A stretch of 64,000 nucleotides of DNA from G965115915 sp965115915 (GCA_965115915.1 OZ220483.1:1674001-1738000); one strand, 5' to 3'; positions 40,367-49,891 are shown, counted from the first letter of the stretch. The notes: generated from the letters alone by a model not told the origin. Numbers and translations: made by a program.

Positions 40367-41899
40367 TCAGTGCATGGAGCGCCGGTTTTTCTGGCGTGCG
40401 ACCGCGTCCGCGATCTCGCGCCGCAACTGTTCCCGGTCCGGCAACGTGCCGGTCGCCGTGGTCGCCGAATCCGCGGCTCCTTGTTGATCGTGCTGTAGAC
40501 GCTGCTGCCTCGCCAGATAGCGTTGTTTGGCTTCACTCGCCTGTTTGCGTTTCTGCATACGGTCCCAGAACCCGTGCTTCGCCCGCCGGTATTCATCCAC
40601 CAACGGGATACGGCTCGGGCAGACATAGCTGCAACAGCCACATTCGATGCAGGAAAACAGACCATATTTCTGTAACGCAAACGAGTCCGCGCTGCGGGCA
40701 TAACGCAGCAGGTAATGTGGAAGCAGCGATTCCGGGCATACCGTAACGCATTCACCGCAGGCGATGCACGGCTGTTCCCGCGTAACCGGGGGGAAACCGG
40801 GCCGCCCGGTGGCAAGCAGACAGTTGCTGGTCTTGATGATCGGCGCCCGATCATCCTGTAGCACATAGCCCATCATCGGACCGCCGACAATGAGTTGCCG
40901 AAAATCCTCTGAGTAACCGCCGCACTGCCGTACCAGTTCCCCAGCCGGCGTACCCAGCCGGGCCTCCAGATTGGCGGGGGCCTGTACCCCGTCACCCGTC
41001 ACACTGACGACTCTGGAAACCGAAGGCTGACCCAGCACAATCCGATTGTATATGCCGATGACCGTGCCAACATTGTGGATCAGCACCTTGACATCCACCG
41101 GCAAGCCACCTTCCGGCACACGAATGCCGGTAAGGGAACGGATAAGTTGTCTCTCACCACCGGCCGGATAACGCGATGGCACCTGGCGGATCAGGATTTC
41201 TCCCTCGGCATGACTGGAGATCGCTTTTTCCAACCGCTCTCGACTGCTGGCCATCATGCTGTCCTCAATGCCAATCACACAGCTACCGGGACGCACGACA
41301 TGGCGCAGTATCTCTATCCCTGTCACCAGACGCTCGGCATAACAGCGGATCGCAGCCTCGTCACAGCTTATGTACGGCTCGCACTCAGCCGCATTGATGA
41401 TGAGCAGATCGATATCCTGTCCCAGCGCGGGGATCAGTTTGACCGCGGTGGGAAAACCGGCACCTCCCATGCCGACCACACCGGACTCCAGCAGACGCTG
41501 CTGGATCTCGGCCGGTTGAAGCCGATGGAAATCGGGCGTGCCCGCCAGATCGGCGACCCATTCATCCCTGCCATCACAGGCAAGTTCCATGCACCTGCCG
41601 GTCTGCCCCGAGGGACTGGGGACCGGGTATTCCCGGATGTCCACCACCTCGCCGGAACTGGCAGCATGTACCGCAGCACTGATATAGCCACGGGCACGGG
41701 CAACACACTGCCCGGTCAGGACACGCTCGCCAACCGCGACTACCGGTTCCGCGGACGTACCATGGTGCTGCCGCAACGGAAGAAACAAGCGTTGCGGCAA
41801 ACTGGCCTGGCGCAATCCGAGTTCCAGTGACATCGCTTTGTGGCGCGGCAAACCAAGCCCCCCCCCAAAGTCGATGGGCTGATCAAGGAGGGTACTCAC
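40367..41899 (-). CDS. rnfC: RnfC/RsxC subunit of the ion-motive Rnf complex
   Basis: A 510-residue RnfC, the peripheral NADH-oxidising subunit of the Rnf electron-transport complex. The N-terminus carries the RnfC barrel (LPLRQHHGTSAEPVVAVGERVLTGQ), then the NADH/FMN-binding region with GMGGAGFPTAVKL, and two ferredoxin-type [4Fe-4S] motifs at about 378-388 (CIACGECVTVCP) and 417-427 (CIECGCCSYVCP). A charged coiled tail follows. The start is uncertain: GTG 41899 is chosen, and TTG 41914 is possible. The rnfA, B, D, G and E genes are not adjacent; an alpha/beta hydrolase overlaps upstream. Confidence 0.85.
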   Translation of the reverse strand: MSTLLDQPIDFGGGLGLPRHKAMSLELGLRQASLPQRLFLPLRQHHGTSAEPVVAVGERVLTGQCVARARGYISAAVHAASSGEVVDIREYPVPSPSGQTGRCMELACDGRDEWVADLAGTPDFHRLQPAEIQQRLLESGVVGMGGAGFPTAVKLIPALGQDIDLLIINAAECEPYISCDEAAIRCYAERLVTGIEILRHVVRPGSCVIGIEDSMMASSRERLEKAISSHAEGEILIRQVPSRYPAGGERQLIRSLTGIRVPEGGLPVDVKVLIHNVGTVIGIYNRIVLGQPSVSRVVSVTGDGVQAPANLEARLGTPAGELVRQCGGYSEDFRQLIVGGPMMGYVLQDDRAPIIKTSNCLLATGRPGFPPVTREQPCIACGECVTVCPESLLPHYLLRYARSADSFALQKYGLFSCIECGCCSYVCPSRIPLVDEYRRAKHGFWDRMQKRKQASEAKQRYLARQQRLQHDQQGAADSATTATGTLPDREQLRREIADAVARQKNRRSMH

Positions 41900-42869
41900 G
41901 ATCCATCGACACAATCCGGATTATCTGTTCCGATATCCGGCCCGGGGCGTCCCGGTACAAGCTGTGTCCGGCACCCTGTATACGTTCCTGCCAGGCATTT
42001 TCCGAAAGCCCGACAAGATCGCGCTGCATGTCCTGCCATTCGTCTTCGAGGTCGATACCATTGATGGTCGGGAGTTGCTTGATACCGCGAGTCAGCACCG
42101 CGATCGGAAGTTGATCGGCCAGCCTGGAGCGGTCCACCTGCAGAGCGCTCTTGCGAAAATACCTGAGTTCCTCCATGTGTGTGAGGACCGCCTTGCGACT
42201 GGTGTTAAGCCGCTCCCACAAGCGTGCGCCCGGGTTCATGTCCGCATCGGTCAAAGACCTGTCCCGACGACTCACCGGGCTCGATTTCAGGTTGCCCCCC
42301 TTCGCCCTTGCCTCCGGAGTGTCCAGCATCGCAAGGCGACGCACTTGATCCGGATGAGAGGAATCCACCAACACCAGACCGACTGTCTCGGCGGGATAGC
42401 GGGCGGCAAAATAACGCACGGTAAACCCCCCGAAGGAATGGCCCACCAATACGTAGGGGTCGGGAATTTCCGCTGTCCGCAACAGATCATGCAGTTCCTC
42501 CACAATCTGCCGAGTGGTCCTTTCCCCCGGTCCGCGATCGCTGTAGCCATAGCCAGCACGGTCATACACACAGATGCGTGTATGCTGCTCGACCTCGGAC
42601 ACCACTTCAAACCAGTTGGCCGAGGCCTCGCCAATGCCGACATCGATCAACACCGTGGGCAAACCCACACCACGACAATCTATGTACATACGATGCAGAT
42701 AGCCAAACCGGGATTTGATCAGGACCATTCTGCCCTGTGGCTGATAATAGCCTTCTTCCCCGGCGCTTTGCAGTGCCGCCATACCACTGCCACAGATGCC
42801 CAGACAGAGCCCCAGCAGCATGATCGTGGCGGGCAATGATGGAAAGCAACGCAAGCGATAAACCACCAC
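41883..42869 (-). CDS. Alpha/beta hydrolase, exported or membrane-anchored
   Basis: About 328 residues, beginning with a hydrophobic segment around TIMLLGLCLGICGSGMAAL that looks like a signal peptide or anchor. The alpha/beta hydrolase core has VLIDVGIGEASANW (oxyanion region), VLVGHSFGGF (nucleophile elbow, catalytic Ser), VLVDSSHPDQ, and a final His in GAGHSLYRDAP. The family covers esterases, epoxide hydrolases and lipases; the substrate is unknown. The start is unclear, since no good ribosome site exists: GTG 42869 follows the CNB stop by ten bases, and ATG 42821 lies within the hydrophobic stretch. It overlaps rnfC at its end. Confidence 0.75.
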   Translation of the reverse strand: MVVYRLRCFPSLPATIMLLGLCLGICGSGMAALQSAGEEGYYQPQGRMVLIKSRFGYLHRMYIDCRGVGLPTVLIDVGIGEASANWFEVVSEVEQHTRICVYDRAGYGYSDRGPGERTTRQIVEELHDLLRTAEIPDPYVLVGHSFGGFTVRYFAARYPAETVGLVLVDSSHPDQVRRLAMLDTPEARAKGGNLKSSPVSRRDRSLTDADMNPGARLWERLNTSRKAVLTHMEELRYFRKSALQVDRSRLADQLPIAVLTRGIKQLPTINGIDLEDEWQDMQRDLVGLSENAWQERIQGAGHSLYRDAPGRISEQIIRIVSMDREYPP

Positions 42870-42879
42870 TGCCGCGATT

Positions 42880-43767
42880 TCAGTTCTGTGTCCGTATCCG
42901 GCTGATGGAATCACGCTGCACGGCACCTATCTTCTGGATCGCCGTGATCATCGGCTTGTCCCGTCCGAACAGTGCCAGCGACATGTTCGTATTGACCTGC
43001 AGCAAGTGACAGTCCGTGACGGCCGCAATATAGGCATTGCGCCTGCCACCTCCACCCGGGAGCAGTGCCTGTTCACCGAAGAACTTGCCCGGACCCAGGA
43101 TATTGATGCGCCGCATTTTGCCCCTGGCATCAGGATACATGACCCTGCATTGGCCTCTGATTATCAGATACATGCAGTCTCCTTCATCACCCTGACGGAG
43201 GATGGTCTCACCCTCGCTGTAATCCACGGTCTGCGACCATGTCTCATAGGCGCGCAGTTCCTTGTCCGTCAAGGTCTTGAAAAACCGTGAACTCTTCAGC
43301 GCCGAGATGACCTCCTCATCGATCTCGAGCAGGCTCGCCAACGGATCCGGCTCTTCCTCCTCCTCCCCGTCCGGGTTCTGCAACCCACAGCGCTCCACCG
43401 CATAGAGCACATGGCGCTTGGTAATCCGGAACAACACGGTATCCAGCATCGCCACCACACTGGCCCCGCGTCTGCCGTCACTCCAGGGCATCAGGCTTTG
43501 TTCGCCAAAAAAATCTCCCTTGCTCAGGGTCGCGGCGGTAGACACACGCTTGGTGGTACCACTCAGCAGCCGGACCTCCACGATGCCATCCAGGACGACA
43601 TACATGCAATCGCCGATCTCTGCCTCACGCACGATCCCTTCCTTGGGTTTGTGGTAGGTGACAAAATTGTCCTCCGCCGCAAGGATGTCTTGCAATTCTT
43701 TGTCAGATAGTCCTGAAAAACAAGGTATTTTCTTTATCAATCCAATGTCTGTCGGTCTATCAGTCAT
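42880..43767 (-). CDS. Tandem cyclic nucleotide-binding domain protein (copy 2)
   Basis: A 295-residue paralogue of the protein at 11778-12734, again two CNB domains with no output domain. Domain 1 contains EAEIGDCMYVVLDG and FGEQSLMPWSDGRRGASV; domain 2 contains QGDEGDCMYLIIRG and FGEQALLPGGGGRRNAYI. Both phosphate-binding cassettes keep Glu and Arg, unlike copy 1. The ATG at 43767 is fixed by a GGAGGG ribosome site. The order CNB, hydrolase, rnfC on one strand suggests an operon linking a cyclic-nucleotide sensor to a redox-complex subunit. Confidence 0.85.
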   Translation of the reverse strand: MTDRPTDIGLIKKIPCFSGLSDKELQDILAAEDNFVTYHKPKEGIVREAEIGDCMYVVLDGIVEVRLLSGTTKRVSTAATLSKGDFFGEQSLMPWSDGRRGASVVAMLDTVLFRITKRHVLYAVERCGLQNPDGEEEEEPDPLASLLEIDEEVISALKSSRFFKTLTDKELRAYETWSQTVDYSEGETILRQGDEGDCMYLIIRGQCRVMYPDARGKMRRINILGPGKFFGEQALLPGGGGRRNAYIAAVTDCHLLQVNTNMSLALFGRDKPMITAIQKIGAVQRDSISRIRTQN

Positions 43768-44106
43768 GAGTGTAAACCCTCCATCATCTATCTCTTCTAT
43801 TGCAGCAACACCACGGTACACAGTGAATGCCGCCCCGGCATTGCCTGCGTAATCCGATAAAGCTTGCCCACAAACATTTCCCGAATTATGCGGGACTCCG
43901 CCACAAAAGGGCCTTGTTTGCAGGTGGCTTATCCTGAAATTTTAGGCTGCGCTGATCTGAAAATGTTCCCCAAAAGCCAACTGAATGGAACAATTATTAC
44001 GTAACATTTCCGCTAAATGGTAACTTTCTTCCGCTATACGGTACAATCGGGTCACTGTCTGCAACGTACCCCGCGTCTCGGTCGACACGCCACCGGAAGG
44101 GGGTGC
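43768..44106. other. Intergenic region upstream of CNB copy 2
   Basis: About 339 bases that are more AT-rich than the surroundings. They separate lptA from the CNB-hydrolase-rnfC run on the same strand and should contain the CNB promoter. I see no RNA gene, no clear terminator for lptA and no binding-site palindrome longer than a few bases. Confidence 0.5.
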
Positions 44107-44652
44107 TCACTGTGCCTGCTCGCGGATACGAATCCTGACACGCCCGCTATCTCCAGCAGCGCTGGTGTGCCCCGTCACCTCAGCGCGGTTTTCCTCCGTG
44201 TAGTATTCCATGCGCTGCCCCTGCAATACCCCATCCTGCTGAATCAGCCGCACTTCCTGCTCCATAATCAACAATTTGCGGTCAGCGTAATACTCCATCC
44301 GCAAGGCCTCCGCCTCATCGTGCACCGTGCTGTCATCCGGCAACTGTCGCCAAGTCGCCGGCTCGCCCAGCATGATCGCACGCTGTATATCGTCGCTGTC
44401 CTGCGTCAGATACACCGTCAGTGTTGCACCGGTCATACGGATGCTGCCCTGGTTCATCAGCACATTGCCATGATACCTGACCACACCATTGGCATCATCG
44501 AGCTCCGCACGGTCCGCCTCGATGATGATGTCCTGTTCCGCATCAGTAGACAGTGCCACAGCGCACACCGGCACGGCGGCCAGCACGGCGGCCAGCACGG
44601 CGTGGAACAGACCGTTGGCGGCATCCCGGCGTGATTCAAAGCGGCCGCGCAT
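44107..44652 (-). CDS. lptA: LptA, periplasmic lipopolysaccharide transport protein
   Basis: A 181-residue exported protein of the LptA/OstA family, with a signal peptide rich in VLAAVLAAV. The mature beta-jellyroll opens DIIIEADRAELDDANGVVRYHGNVLMNQGSIRM, of which the pattern I-x-A-x3-E and G-N-V is diagnostic. LptA bridges LptC in the inner membrane and LptD in the outer membrane. ATG 44652 overlaps lptC by 17 bases. The C-terminus (RVRIRIREQAQ) is normal. lptB, which usually follows, is not present here. Confidence 0.88.
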   Translation of the reverse strand: MRGRFESRRDAANGLFHAVLAAVLAAVPVCAVALSTDAEQDIIIEADRAELDDANGVVRYHGNVLMNQGSIRMTGATLTVYLTQDSDDIQRAIMLGEPATWRQLPDDSTVHDEAEALRMEYYADRKLLIMEQEVRLIQQDGVLQGQRMEYYTEENRAEVTGHTSAAGDSGRVRIRIREQAQ

Positions 44653-45223
44653 CCCCCTCCACCGCGGCGGAATTGATGACGGTACGCACATGCCGGACAA
44701 ATTCCACACGCTCCTCCTGTAGATAAACCTTCATGCCGACAGACTCTATCACGAACCGCTCCCCGCGCAGCGTGGCCAGGGTCTCCGTATCCACATAGTC
44801 CTGACCGCGCAGTACCCGAGCGCTATCCGTACTGATTTTCAGATGCAATGCGCCTTGTCGATCATAATGCCTGAGCCGCACATTGCCCCGTAGCTGTATC
44901 TGTTCCTGCTGCCCGTCTTTGCTCAGCACACCGGCATCCGCAACGATCTCCAGCGCGGGGCCATGCATACGAAACATCGTCAGTCTGGGCTGCAGCACCC
45001 GGGTTATGCCATGCTGCGAATAGTGTGCCATGTGGGTCGCCTGCAACCGCTCCTTGCGTCGCCCCTGCCGATCCATGCCAAGTGTGCTAAGACCTTCCAT
45101 GCTGTAGTCCGGGACGTTGTGCTCAACCAAATCGGGCTCTCGTGCCTCATCCAGCTTCCATACCAGCACACTGCTGCCAAGGGCACACAGCACCAGCACT
45201 GCCAGCAGGTCACGGCGCGGCAT
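44636..45223 (-). CDS. lptC: LptC, LPS export inner-membrane component
   Basis: A 195-residue bitopic protein with an N-terminal membrane segment (LLAVLVLCALGSSVLVW) and a periplasmic LptC/LptA-like beta-jellyroll, including the family start VPDYSMEGLSTLGMDRQG. It receives LPS from the LptBFG transporter and hands it to LptA. Its ATG shares one base with the kdsC stop (TGATG). The gene order kdsD-kdsC-lptC-lptA is conserved in gammaproteobacteria. Confidence 0.88.
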   Translation of the reverse strand: MPRRDLLAVLVLCALGSSVLVWKLDEAREPDLVEHNVPDYSMEGLSTLGMDRQGRRKERLQATHMAHYSQHGITRVLQPRLTMFRMHGPALEIVADAGVLSKDGQQEQIQLRGNVRLRHYDRQGALHLKISTDSARVLRGQDYVDTETLATLRGERFVIESVGMKVYLQEERVEFVRHVRTVINSAAVEGDARPL

Positions 45224-45765
45224 CAGTATCCCTCCGACTGACCGGGCCCCGATGCATGGGGATGCAACAAGAGTTCACACACACTGCGCACCGCGCCGCA
45301 GCCGCCAGCCTGAGGCACCACCCAGTGCGCCTGCTGCCGCACCCTGGGGTCGGCATCCGCCACAGCGATGCTGAGACCCACCCGCCGCATGACCGCCAAA
45401 TCGATCAGATCATCACCGGTGTAACAGGCCTGTGCCCAATCCAGATCGAGTCGGTTGAGCAAGCGCTGCATCACCGCCTCCTTATCCTGCTCTCCCTGGT
45501 ACACATGCACAATACCCAAAGACCGCATACGCTCTGCCACCGCCCGCGAGGAGCGGGCGGTGATCACCGCTATCTGGCAATCGCTGTCAGACAGCATCGT
45601 CAACCCCAAACCATCGCGCACATGGAAACAGCGGTACTCGCTGCCATCCTCGGCGAGAAACAAACGTCCATCCGTCATCACACCGTCCACATCGAATGCC
45701 GCCAGACGGATCCGCTGCGCCGCCCGCCGCACCGCCGGGGGAATCGGCGTACCCTTATCGCACAT
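45223..45765 (-). CDS. kdsC: 3-deoxy-D-manno-octulosonate 8-phosphate phosphatase
   Basis: A 180-residue HAD-family phosphatase that makes free Kdo from Kdo-8-phosphate for LPS inner core. The nucleophile motif is DVDGVMTDG near residue 24. FHVRDGLGL follows, then ITARSSRAV (motif II) and TGDDLIDLAVMRRVGLSIAVADA (motifs III/IV). Length is typical of the small KdsC clade. ATG 45765 is used; 35 bases separate it from kdsD. Confidence 0.93.
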   Translation of the reverse strand: MCDKGTPIPPAVRRAAQRIRLAAFDVDGVMTDGRLFLAEDGSEYRCFHVRDGLGLTMLSDSDCQIAVITARSSRAVAERMRSLGIVHVYQGEQDKEAVMQRLLNRLDLDWAQACYTGDDLIDLAVMRRVGLSIAVADADPRVRQQAHWVVPQAGGCGAVRSVCELLLHPHASGPGQSEGY

Positions 45766-45800
45766 CAGCGATCACTCTGCCGAACATGGCGCAGTAGCCA

Positions 45801-46793
45801 TCACAATATCCGCGCCCGGAGCAGGTCATGCATATTCAGCATCCCGATCAGTACATGTTTCGCATCCACCACAGGCAAGGCGTTGATACGGCGTTCCTCC
45901 ATGATCTTCAGTGCCTCCGCCGCCAGCAGATCGGCATGAACATAAACGCAGTCCCGAGTCATCGCCGCAGCGATCGGTGTGGTATTGAAATCCATGCCCG
46001 CATCCAGCGCACGGCGCACATCCCCTTCGGAAAATATCCCCCGCAACACCTGGTCGGCATCCGTGATGGCAGTCACACCAAGGCCCTTTCTGGTCATCTC
46101 CATCAGGGCCTCACGCAACAGTACGCTGGCGCGCACCTGTGGCATGCTGTCACCGGTATGCATCACATCCGCTGTACGCAACAGCAACCGCTTTCCCAAA
46201 CTGCCCACCGGATGCGAGCGCGCAAAATCATGCTCGCTGAAGCCACGCACCTCCAATAACGCGATGGCAATGGCATCGCTCATGATCAATGCCACCGTGG
46301 TACTCGCGGTAGGCGCCAAACCGAGCGGGCAGGCCTCGCGTTCCACGGAGATGTCGATACTGACATCCGCTTCGCAGGCCAGACTGGAGTTGGCATTACC
46401 CGTCATTGCCACCAGTGGCACCCCCAAACGCTTGATCATCGGGATAAGGCGGATGATCTCCTCGGTTTCCCCGGAATTGGACAGTGCCACCACCACATCA
46501 CCGCTGACAATCATGCCCAAATCGCCATGCCCCGCCTCACCCGGATGCACGAAAAACGCCGGGGTACCGGTACTGGCAAGGGTGGCAGCGAATTTCCCGG
46601 CGATATGCCCGGATTTCCCCATGCCGATGACCACCACCCGGCCGCTACATTCCAGCAGCAACCGACAGGCCCGGCTGAAACCGCTATCCAGACGCTCCAA
46701 CAGCGCGTGTGCAGCAGCCGCTTCCGTCCGGATCACGGAACGGCCAAGATGGATGAAGTCTGCTTCCACTTTGTGTGTCTTTTCCCTGGTCAC
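45801..46793 (-). CDS. kdsD: Arabinose-5-phosphate isomerase
   Basis: A 330-residue KdsD that converts ribulose-5-phosphate to arabinose-5-phosphate, the first dedicated step to Kdo. The N-terminal SIS domain has VVIGMGKSGHIAGKFAATLASTGTPAFFVHPGEAGHGDLG as its core, and two CBS domains follow after residue 205 (DVMHTGDSMPQV, then PIAAAMTRDCVYVHADL). The start is GTG 46793, overlapping the antiporter stop by four bases (GTGA). Confidence 0.94.
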   Translation of the reverse strand: MTREKTHKVEADFIHLGRSVIRTEAAAAHALLERLDSGFSRACRLLLECSGRVVVIGMGKSGHIAGKFAATLASTGTPAFFVHPGEAGHGDLGMIVSGDVVVALSNSGETEEIIRLIPMIKRLGVPLVAMTGNANSSLACEADVSIDISVEREACPLGLAPTASTTVALIMSDAIAIALLEVRGFSEHDFARSHPVGSLGKRLLLRTADVMHTGDSMPQVRASVLLREALMEMTRKGLGVTAITDADQVLRGIFSEGDVRRALDAGMDFNTTPIAAAMTRDCVYVHADLLAAEALKIMEERRINALPVVDAKHVLIGMLNMHDLLRARIL

Positions 46794-47767
46794 GATACCG
46801 GGCTCCCAGCCACACTCAGATACAGCAGGTACTGGTAAGTGACAAAAACCAGCACCAGCATGGCGCCCGTGGCCCGGGAGAAATGCCCCCGACTGCTGCA
46901 GAACAGGATGATACCAAGGAAAACCGACAAGCCAAACATGAGCGGAAAGTCGCGGCCAAGCAGCGCGGTGGGGCAGCCTGCCGGTGCGATCAGGGCCGGG
47001 ACGCCTATCACCGCCAGGCTATTGAACATATTGGAGCCGATGATGTTGCCTATGGCGATATCCGCCTCCTTTTTCATCAGACTGACGATGGCCGCGGCCA
47101 ATTCCGGCAAACTGGTGCCAACGGCAATAATGGACAAGCCGATGATCAGGTCCGACACACCAAAATGCCTGGCGATGCCGATTGCCCCGCGCACCAGCAT
47201 CTCAGCACCGCACAACAGTACCACCAGTGCCAGAAATGTGCGCGCCACCAGCCTGACAAGCGTGTCCCGCTGTGCTGTCTCCGCATCCAGTTCGCTGGGC
47301 CAGGAGCCGGCATCACGGGCATGCAGACCTATACGCACCAGCATGCTGATGATCAGCAGCAGCGCGCCCAGCAGGATCAACGCATCCAGTCTGTCCACCG
47401 CACTGTCCAGCAGCACCAACAGCGACAACACCGCGGCGATCAGCATCAACGCATACTCGAGTCGCAGCGTGGCAGAACACACCGTGACCGGGATCAGCAA
47501 CGCACTGATCCCGAGCACCATGCCGATGTTCGCGATGTTGGAGCCTACGCTGTTGCCGATAGCGATGCAGGTTCCATCATGCAACGCAGCCATCGCGCTC
47601 ACCAGCAATTCCGGCGCGGAGGTCGCCATACCCACCACGACCAGCCCGACGATCAACGGTGAAATGCGCAGCCGGGTAGCCAGACCGGCCGCACCGACAA
47701 TGAAACGATCGGTAGCGACCACCAGCAACAGCAAGCCAAACAGTAAAAACAGGATGAACAGCAGCAT
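46790..47767 (-). CDS. CaCA family Na+/Ca2+ antiporter, YrbG-like
   Basis: A 325-residue membrane protein with ten or eleven hydrophobic segments in two inverted halves. The alpha repeats are GMATSAPELLVSAMAALHDG-type in the first half and GTSLPELAAAIVSL in the second, each followed by AIGNxxGSN. These are the ion-binding signatures of the Ca2+:cation antiporter family. It heads the kdsD-kdsC-lptC-lptA operon exactly as yrbG does in E. coli. The transported ion is inferred from the family. Confidence 0.9.
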   Translation of the reverse strand: MLLFILFLLFGLLLLVVATDRFIVGAAGLATRLRISPLIVGLVVVGMATSAPELLVSAMAALHDGTCIAIGNSVGSNIANIGMVLGISALLIPVTVCSATLRLEYALMLIAAVLSLLVLLDSAVDRLDALILLGALLLIISMLVRIGLHARDAGSWPSELDAETAQRDTLVRLVARTFLALVVLLCGAEMLVRGAIGIARHFGVSDLIIGLSIIAVGTSLPELAAAIVSLMKKEADIAIGNIIGSNMFNSLAVIGVPALIAPAGCPTALLGRDFPLMFGLSVFLGIILFCSSRGHFSRATGAMLVLVFVTYQYLLYLSVAGSPVS

Positions 47768-47833
47768 CAGCGGATTATACCGGAGCCGCCCGTCATCCCC
47801 GGATACGCAGGCATCGGGGGAAACAGTACCGCC

Positions 47834-49891
47834 TCAGCCGAGGATGCCGGACCGGCGCAACAGAGCGCGGGGATCCGGCGGACGACCGCGAAAACGCTGA
47901 AACAGGACCATGAAATCCTCACTGCCACCCGGCTCCAGGATATGCCGCATGAACTCACGGCCTAGTCCGCGATTGAATATGCCCTCCTCCTCAAACCGGG
48001 CAAATGCGTCCGCCGCCAGTGCCTCTGCCCATTTGTAACTGTAATATCCGGCCGCATAACCACCGGAAAAGATGTGTGCGAAACCATGCGGCATGCGGTC
48101 CCAGTCCGGCGGCATCAGCACCGCTGTCTGTTGCCGTACCTGGTGCAGCAAGGCCCGAATATCCAGGCCGGGGTGTTCGGCATATTCGCAGTGCAGGCGA
48201 AAATCAAACAGCGCGTATTCCAACTGGCGCATCATCCGCATCCCGGACTGAAAGTTTCTGGCCGCATGCATACGCTGGTACAGGCTGTCCGCAAGCGGCT
48301 CGCCGGTAGCATGATGACGTGCGAACAACGCCAGTGCCGGGCGTTCCCAACACCAGTTTTCCATGAACTGGCTTGGCATTTCCACCGCATCCCAGGGCAC
48401 GCCGTTGATGCCCGATATCGCGGCATGGTCGACCCGACTCAGGATGTGGTGCAGACCATGTCCGAATTCATGGAATAGCGTGAGCACCTCGTCGTGATCC
48501 AACAGCGAGGGCTCCCCGTCGACCGGTGCCGAGAAATTGCAGTTCAACCAAGCCACCGGATGTTGTACACCCGCATCCGTGACACGCCGCATGGTGCACT
48601 CCTCCATCCAGGCCCCATCACGCTTGCCAGCACGCTCATACAGGTCCAGATAGAAGCTACCGCGCAACGCGCCGTCCGCATCACGGATATCGAAAAAACG
48701 CACATCCGGGTGCCACACATCCACACCTTCGTGCGGACGGATGTCCAAACCATACAGGCGCCGCACTATTTGAAACAATCCATCGAGCACCGCAGGCAAC
48801 GCAAAATATGGGTGCAGTTCCTCACGAGACAAGGCATAGCGGTGTTGGCGCAGACGCTCCGAATACCAACTCACATCCCAGACCTGCAAACCGCGTGCAC
48901 CATACTGTTGTGCGGCGAAGTCCTGCAATTCCGCCAGTTCAGCCTGCGCCACCGGCAGGCTTTGCTGTATCAGGTCACCGAGAAACTCCAGTACCTCAGC
49001 CGGTTCGGATGCCATCCTGGTCGCCAGCGAGTAGTGCGCATAACTGGGAAAACCGAGCAGCTCGGCCTGTTCGGTACGGCAACGCAGTATCTCGGACAGC
49101 AGCGGGCCATTGTCCCAACGGCCGGCATGTGGCCCCTGATCGGAGGCCCGGGTGCAATAGGCCGTATACATCTGCCGGCGTAACTCGGCTGTGTCCGCAT
49201 ACTCCATGATCGCCAGCCTGGAGGCAAAATCCAGGCCGAAACACCACCCCGTCCGGCCCTTGCGACTGGCCATGTGCCGCGCCCGATCACAAACGGCACT
49301 CGGTAATCCGGAGAGCTGCCGCTCGTCCTCGATGTGCAGCACCCAGGCCTCGGAGGCATCCAGCAGATTTTGCTCATAACGGGCCGACAGCGCGCTCAGG
49401 GTACGTTGCAACTCGCGGAAACGTTCGCGCTGCGGCGACCCCAGGTCAATGCCCGCCAGACGAAAGTCGCGCAGCGCGTCCGTGAGCAGCTTGCGCTGTG
49501 CACGGTCAAGTGAGTCCGTGCGACTGGCCAGCGCCTGGTATACCCTGAACAGCCTGCGGTCCTGACCCAGTTCGGCATGGTAATCCGTGACGAGGGGCAG
49601 GCAACGGTTGTAGGCCTCACGCATGGGTGCGCTGTCCTTGACCGCTTGCAGTTGATTGATCGGCGCCCACACGCGGTGCAGGCGGTCGGACAACAACTCC
49701 AACGGCTTGATGCAGTTTTCCCAGTCCGGCCGCCCACCGTCCAGCCGGTCGAGCAACGCCTGTATGTCCGCCCGATTTGCCTCCAGTTGGCGCCGCACCG
49801 CGCTTTCGATGTGCTCGACCCGGATGGCGGAGAACGCCGGCAGCGGGGCAGGGGCATCTGACAGTGGTGGTGCAAGCTGGGGACGATTCAT
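47834..49891 (-). CDS. prlC: Oligopeptidase A, M3 family metallopeptidase
   Basis: A 685-residue M3A zinc peptidase that degrades short peptides such as cleaved signal peptides. The zinc motif HEFGHGLHH is about residue 470, within DEVLTLFHEFGHGLHHILS, and the third ligand region follows in VEMPSQFMENW. Size and pattern match PrlC/OpdA. ATG 49891 is chosen (MNRPQLAPPLSD); longer in-frame starts upstream lie in sequence without coding character. Confidence 0.93.
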   Translation of the reverse strand: MNRPQLAPPLSDAPAPLPAFSAIRVEHIESAVRRQLEANRADIQALLDRLDGGRPDWENCIKPLELLSDRLHRVWAPINQLQAVKDSAPMREAYNRCLPLVTDYHAELGQDRRLFRVYQALASRTDSLDRAQRKLLTDALRDFRLAGIDLGSPQRERFRELQRTLSALSARYEQNLLDASEAWVLHIEDERQLSGLPSAVCDRARHMASRKGRTGWCFGLDFASRLAIMEYADTAELRRQMYTAYCTRASDQGPHAGRWDNGPLLSEILRCRTEQAELLGFPSYAHYSLATRMASEPAEVLEFLGDLIQQSLPVAQAELAELQDFAAQQYGARGLQVWDVSWYSERLRQHRYALSREELHPYFALPAVLDGLFQIVRRLYGLDIRPHEGVDVWHPDVRFFDIRDADGALRGSFYLDLYERAGKRDGAWMEECTMRRVTDAGVQHPVAWLNCNFSAPVDGEPSLLDHDEVLTLFHEFGHGLHHILSRVDHAAISGINGVPWDAVEMPSQFMENWCWERPALALFARHHATGEPLADSLYQRMHAARNFQSGMRMMRQLEYALFDFRLHCEYAEHPGLDIRALLHQVRQQTAVLMPPDWDRMPHGFAHIFSGGYAAGYYSYKWAEALAADAFARFEEEGIFNRGLGREFMRHILEPGGSEDFMVLFQRFRGRPPDPRALLRRSGILG

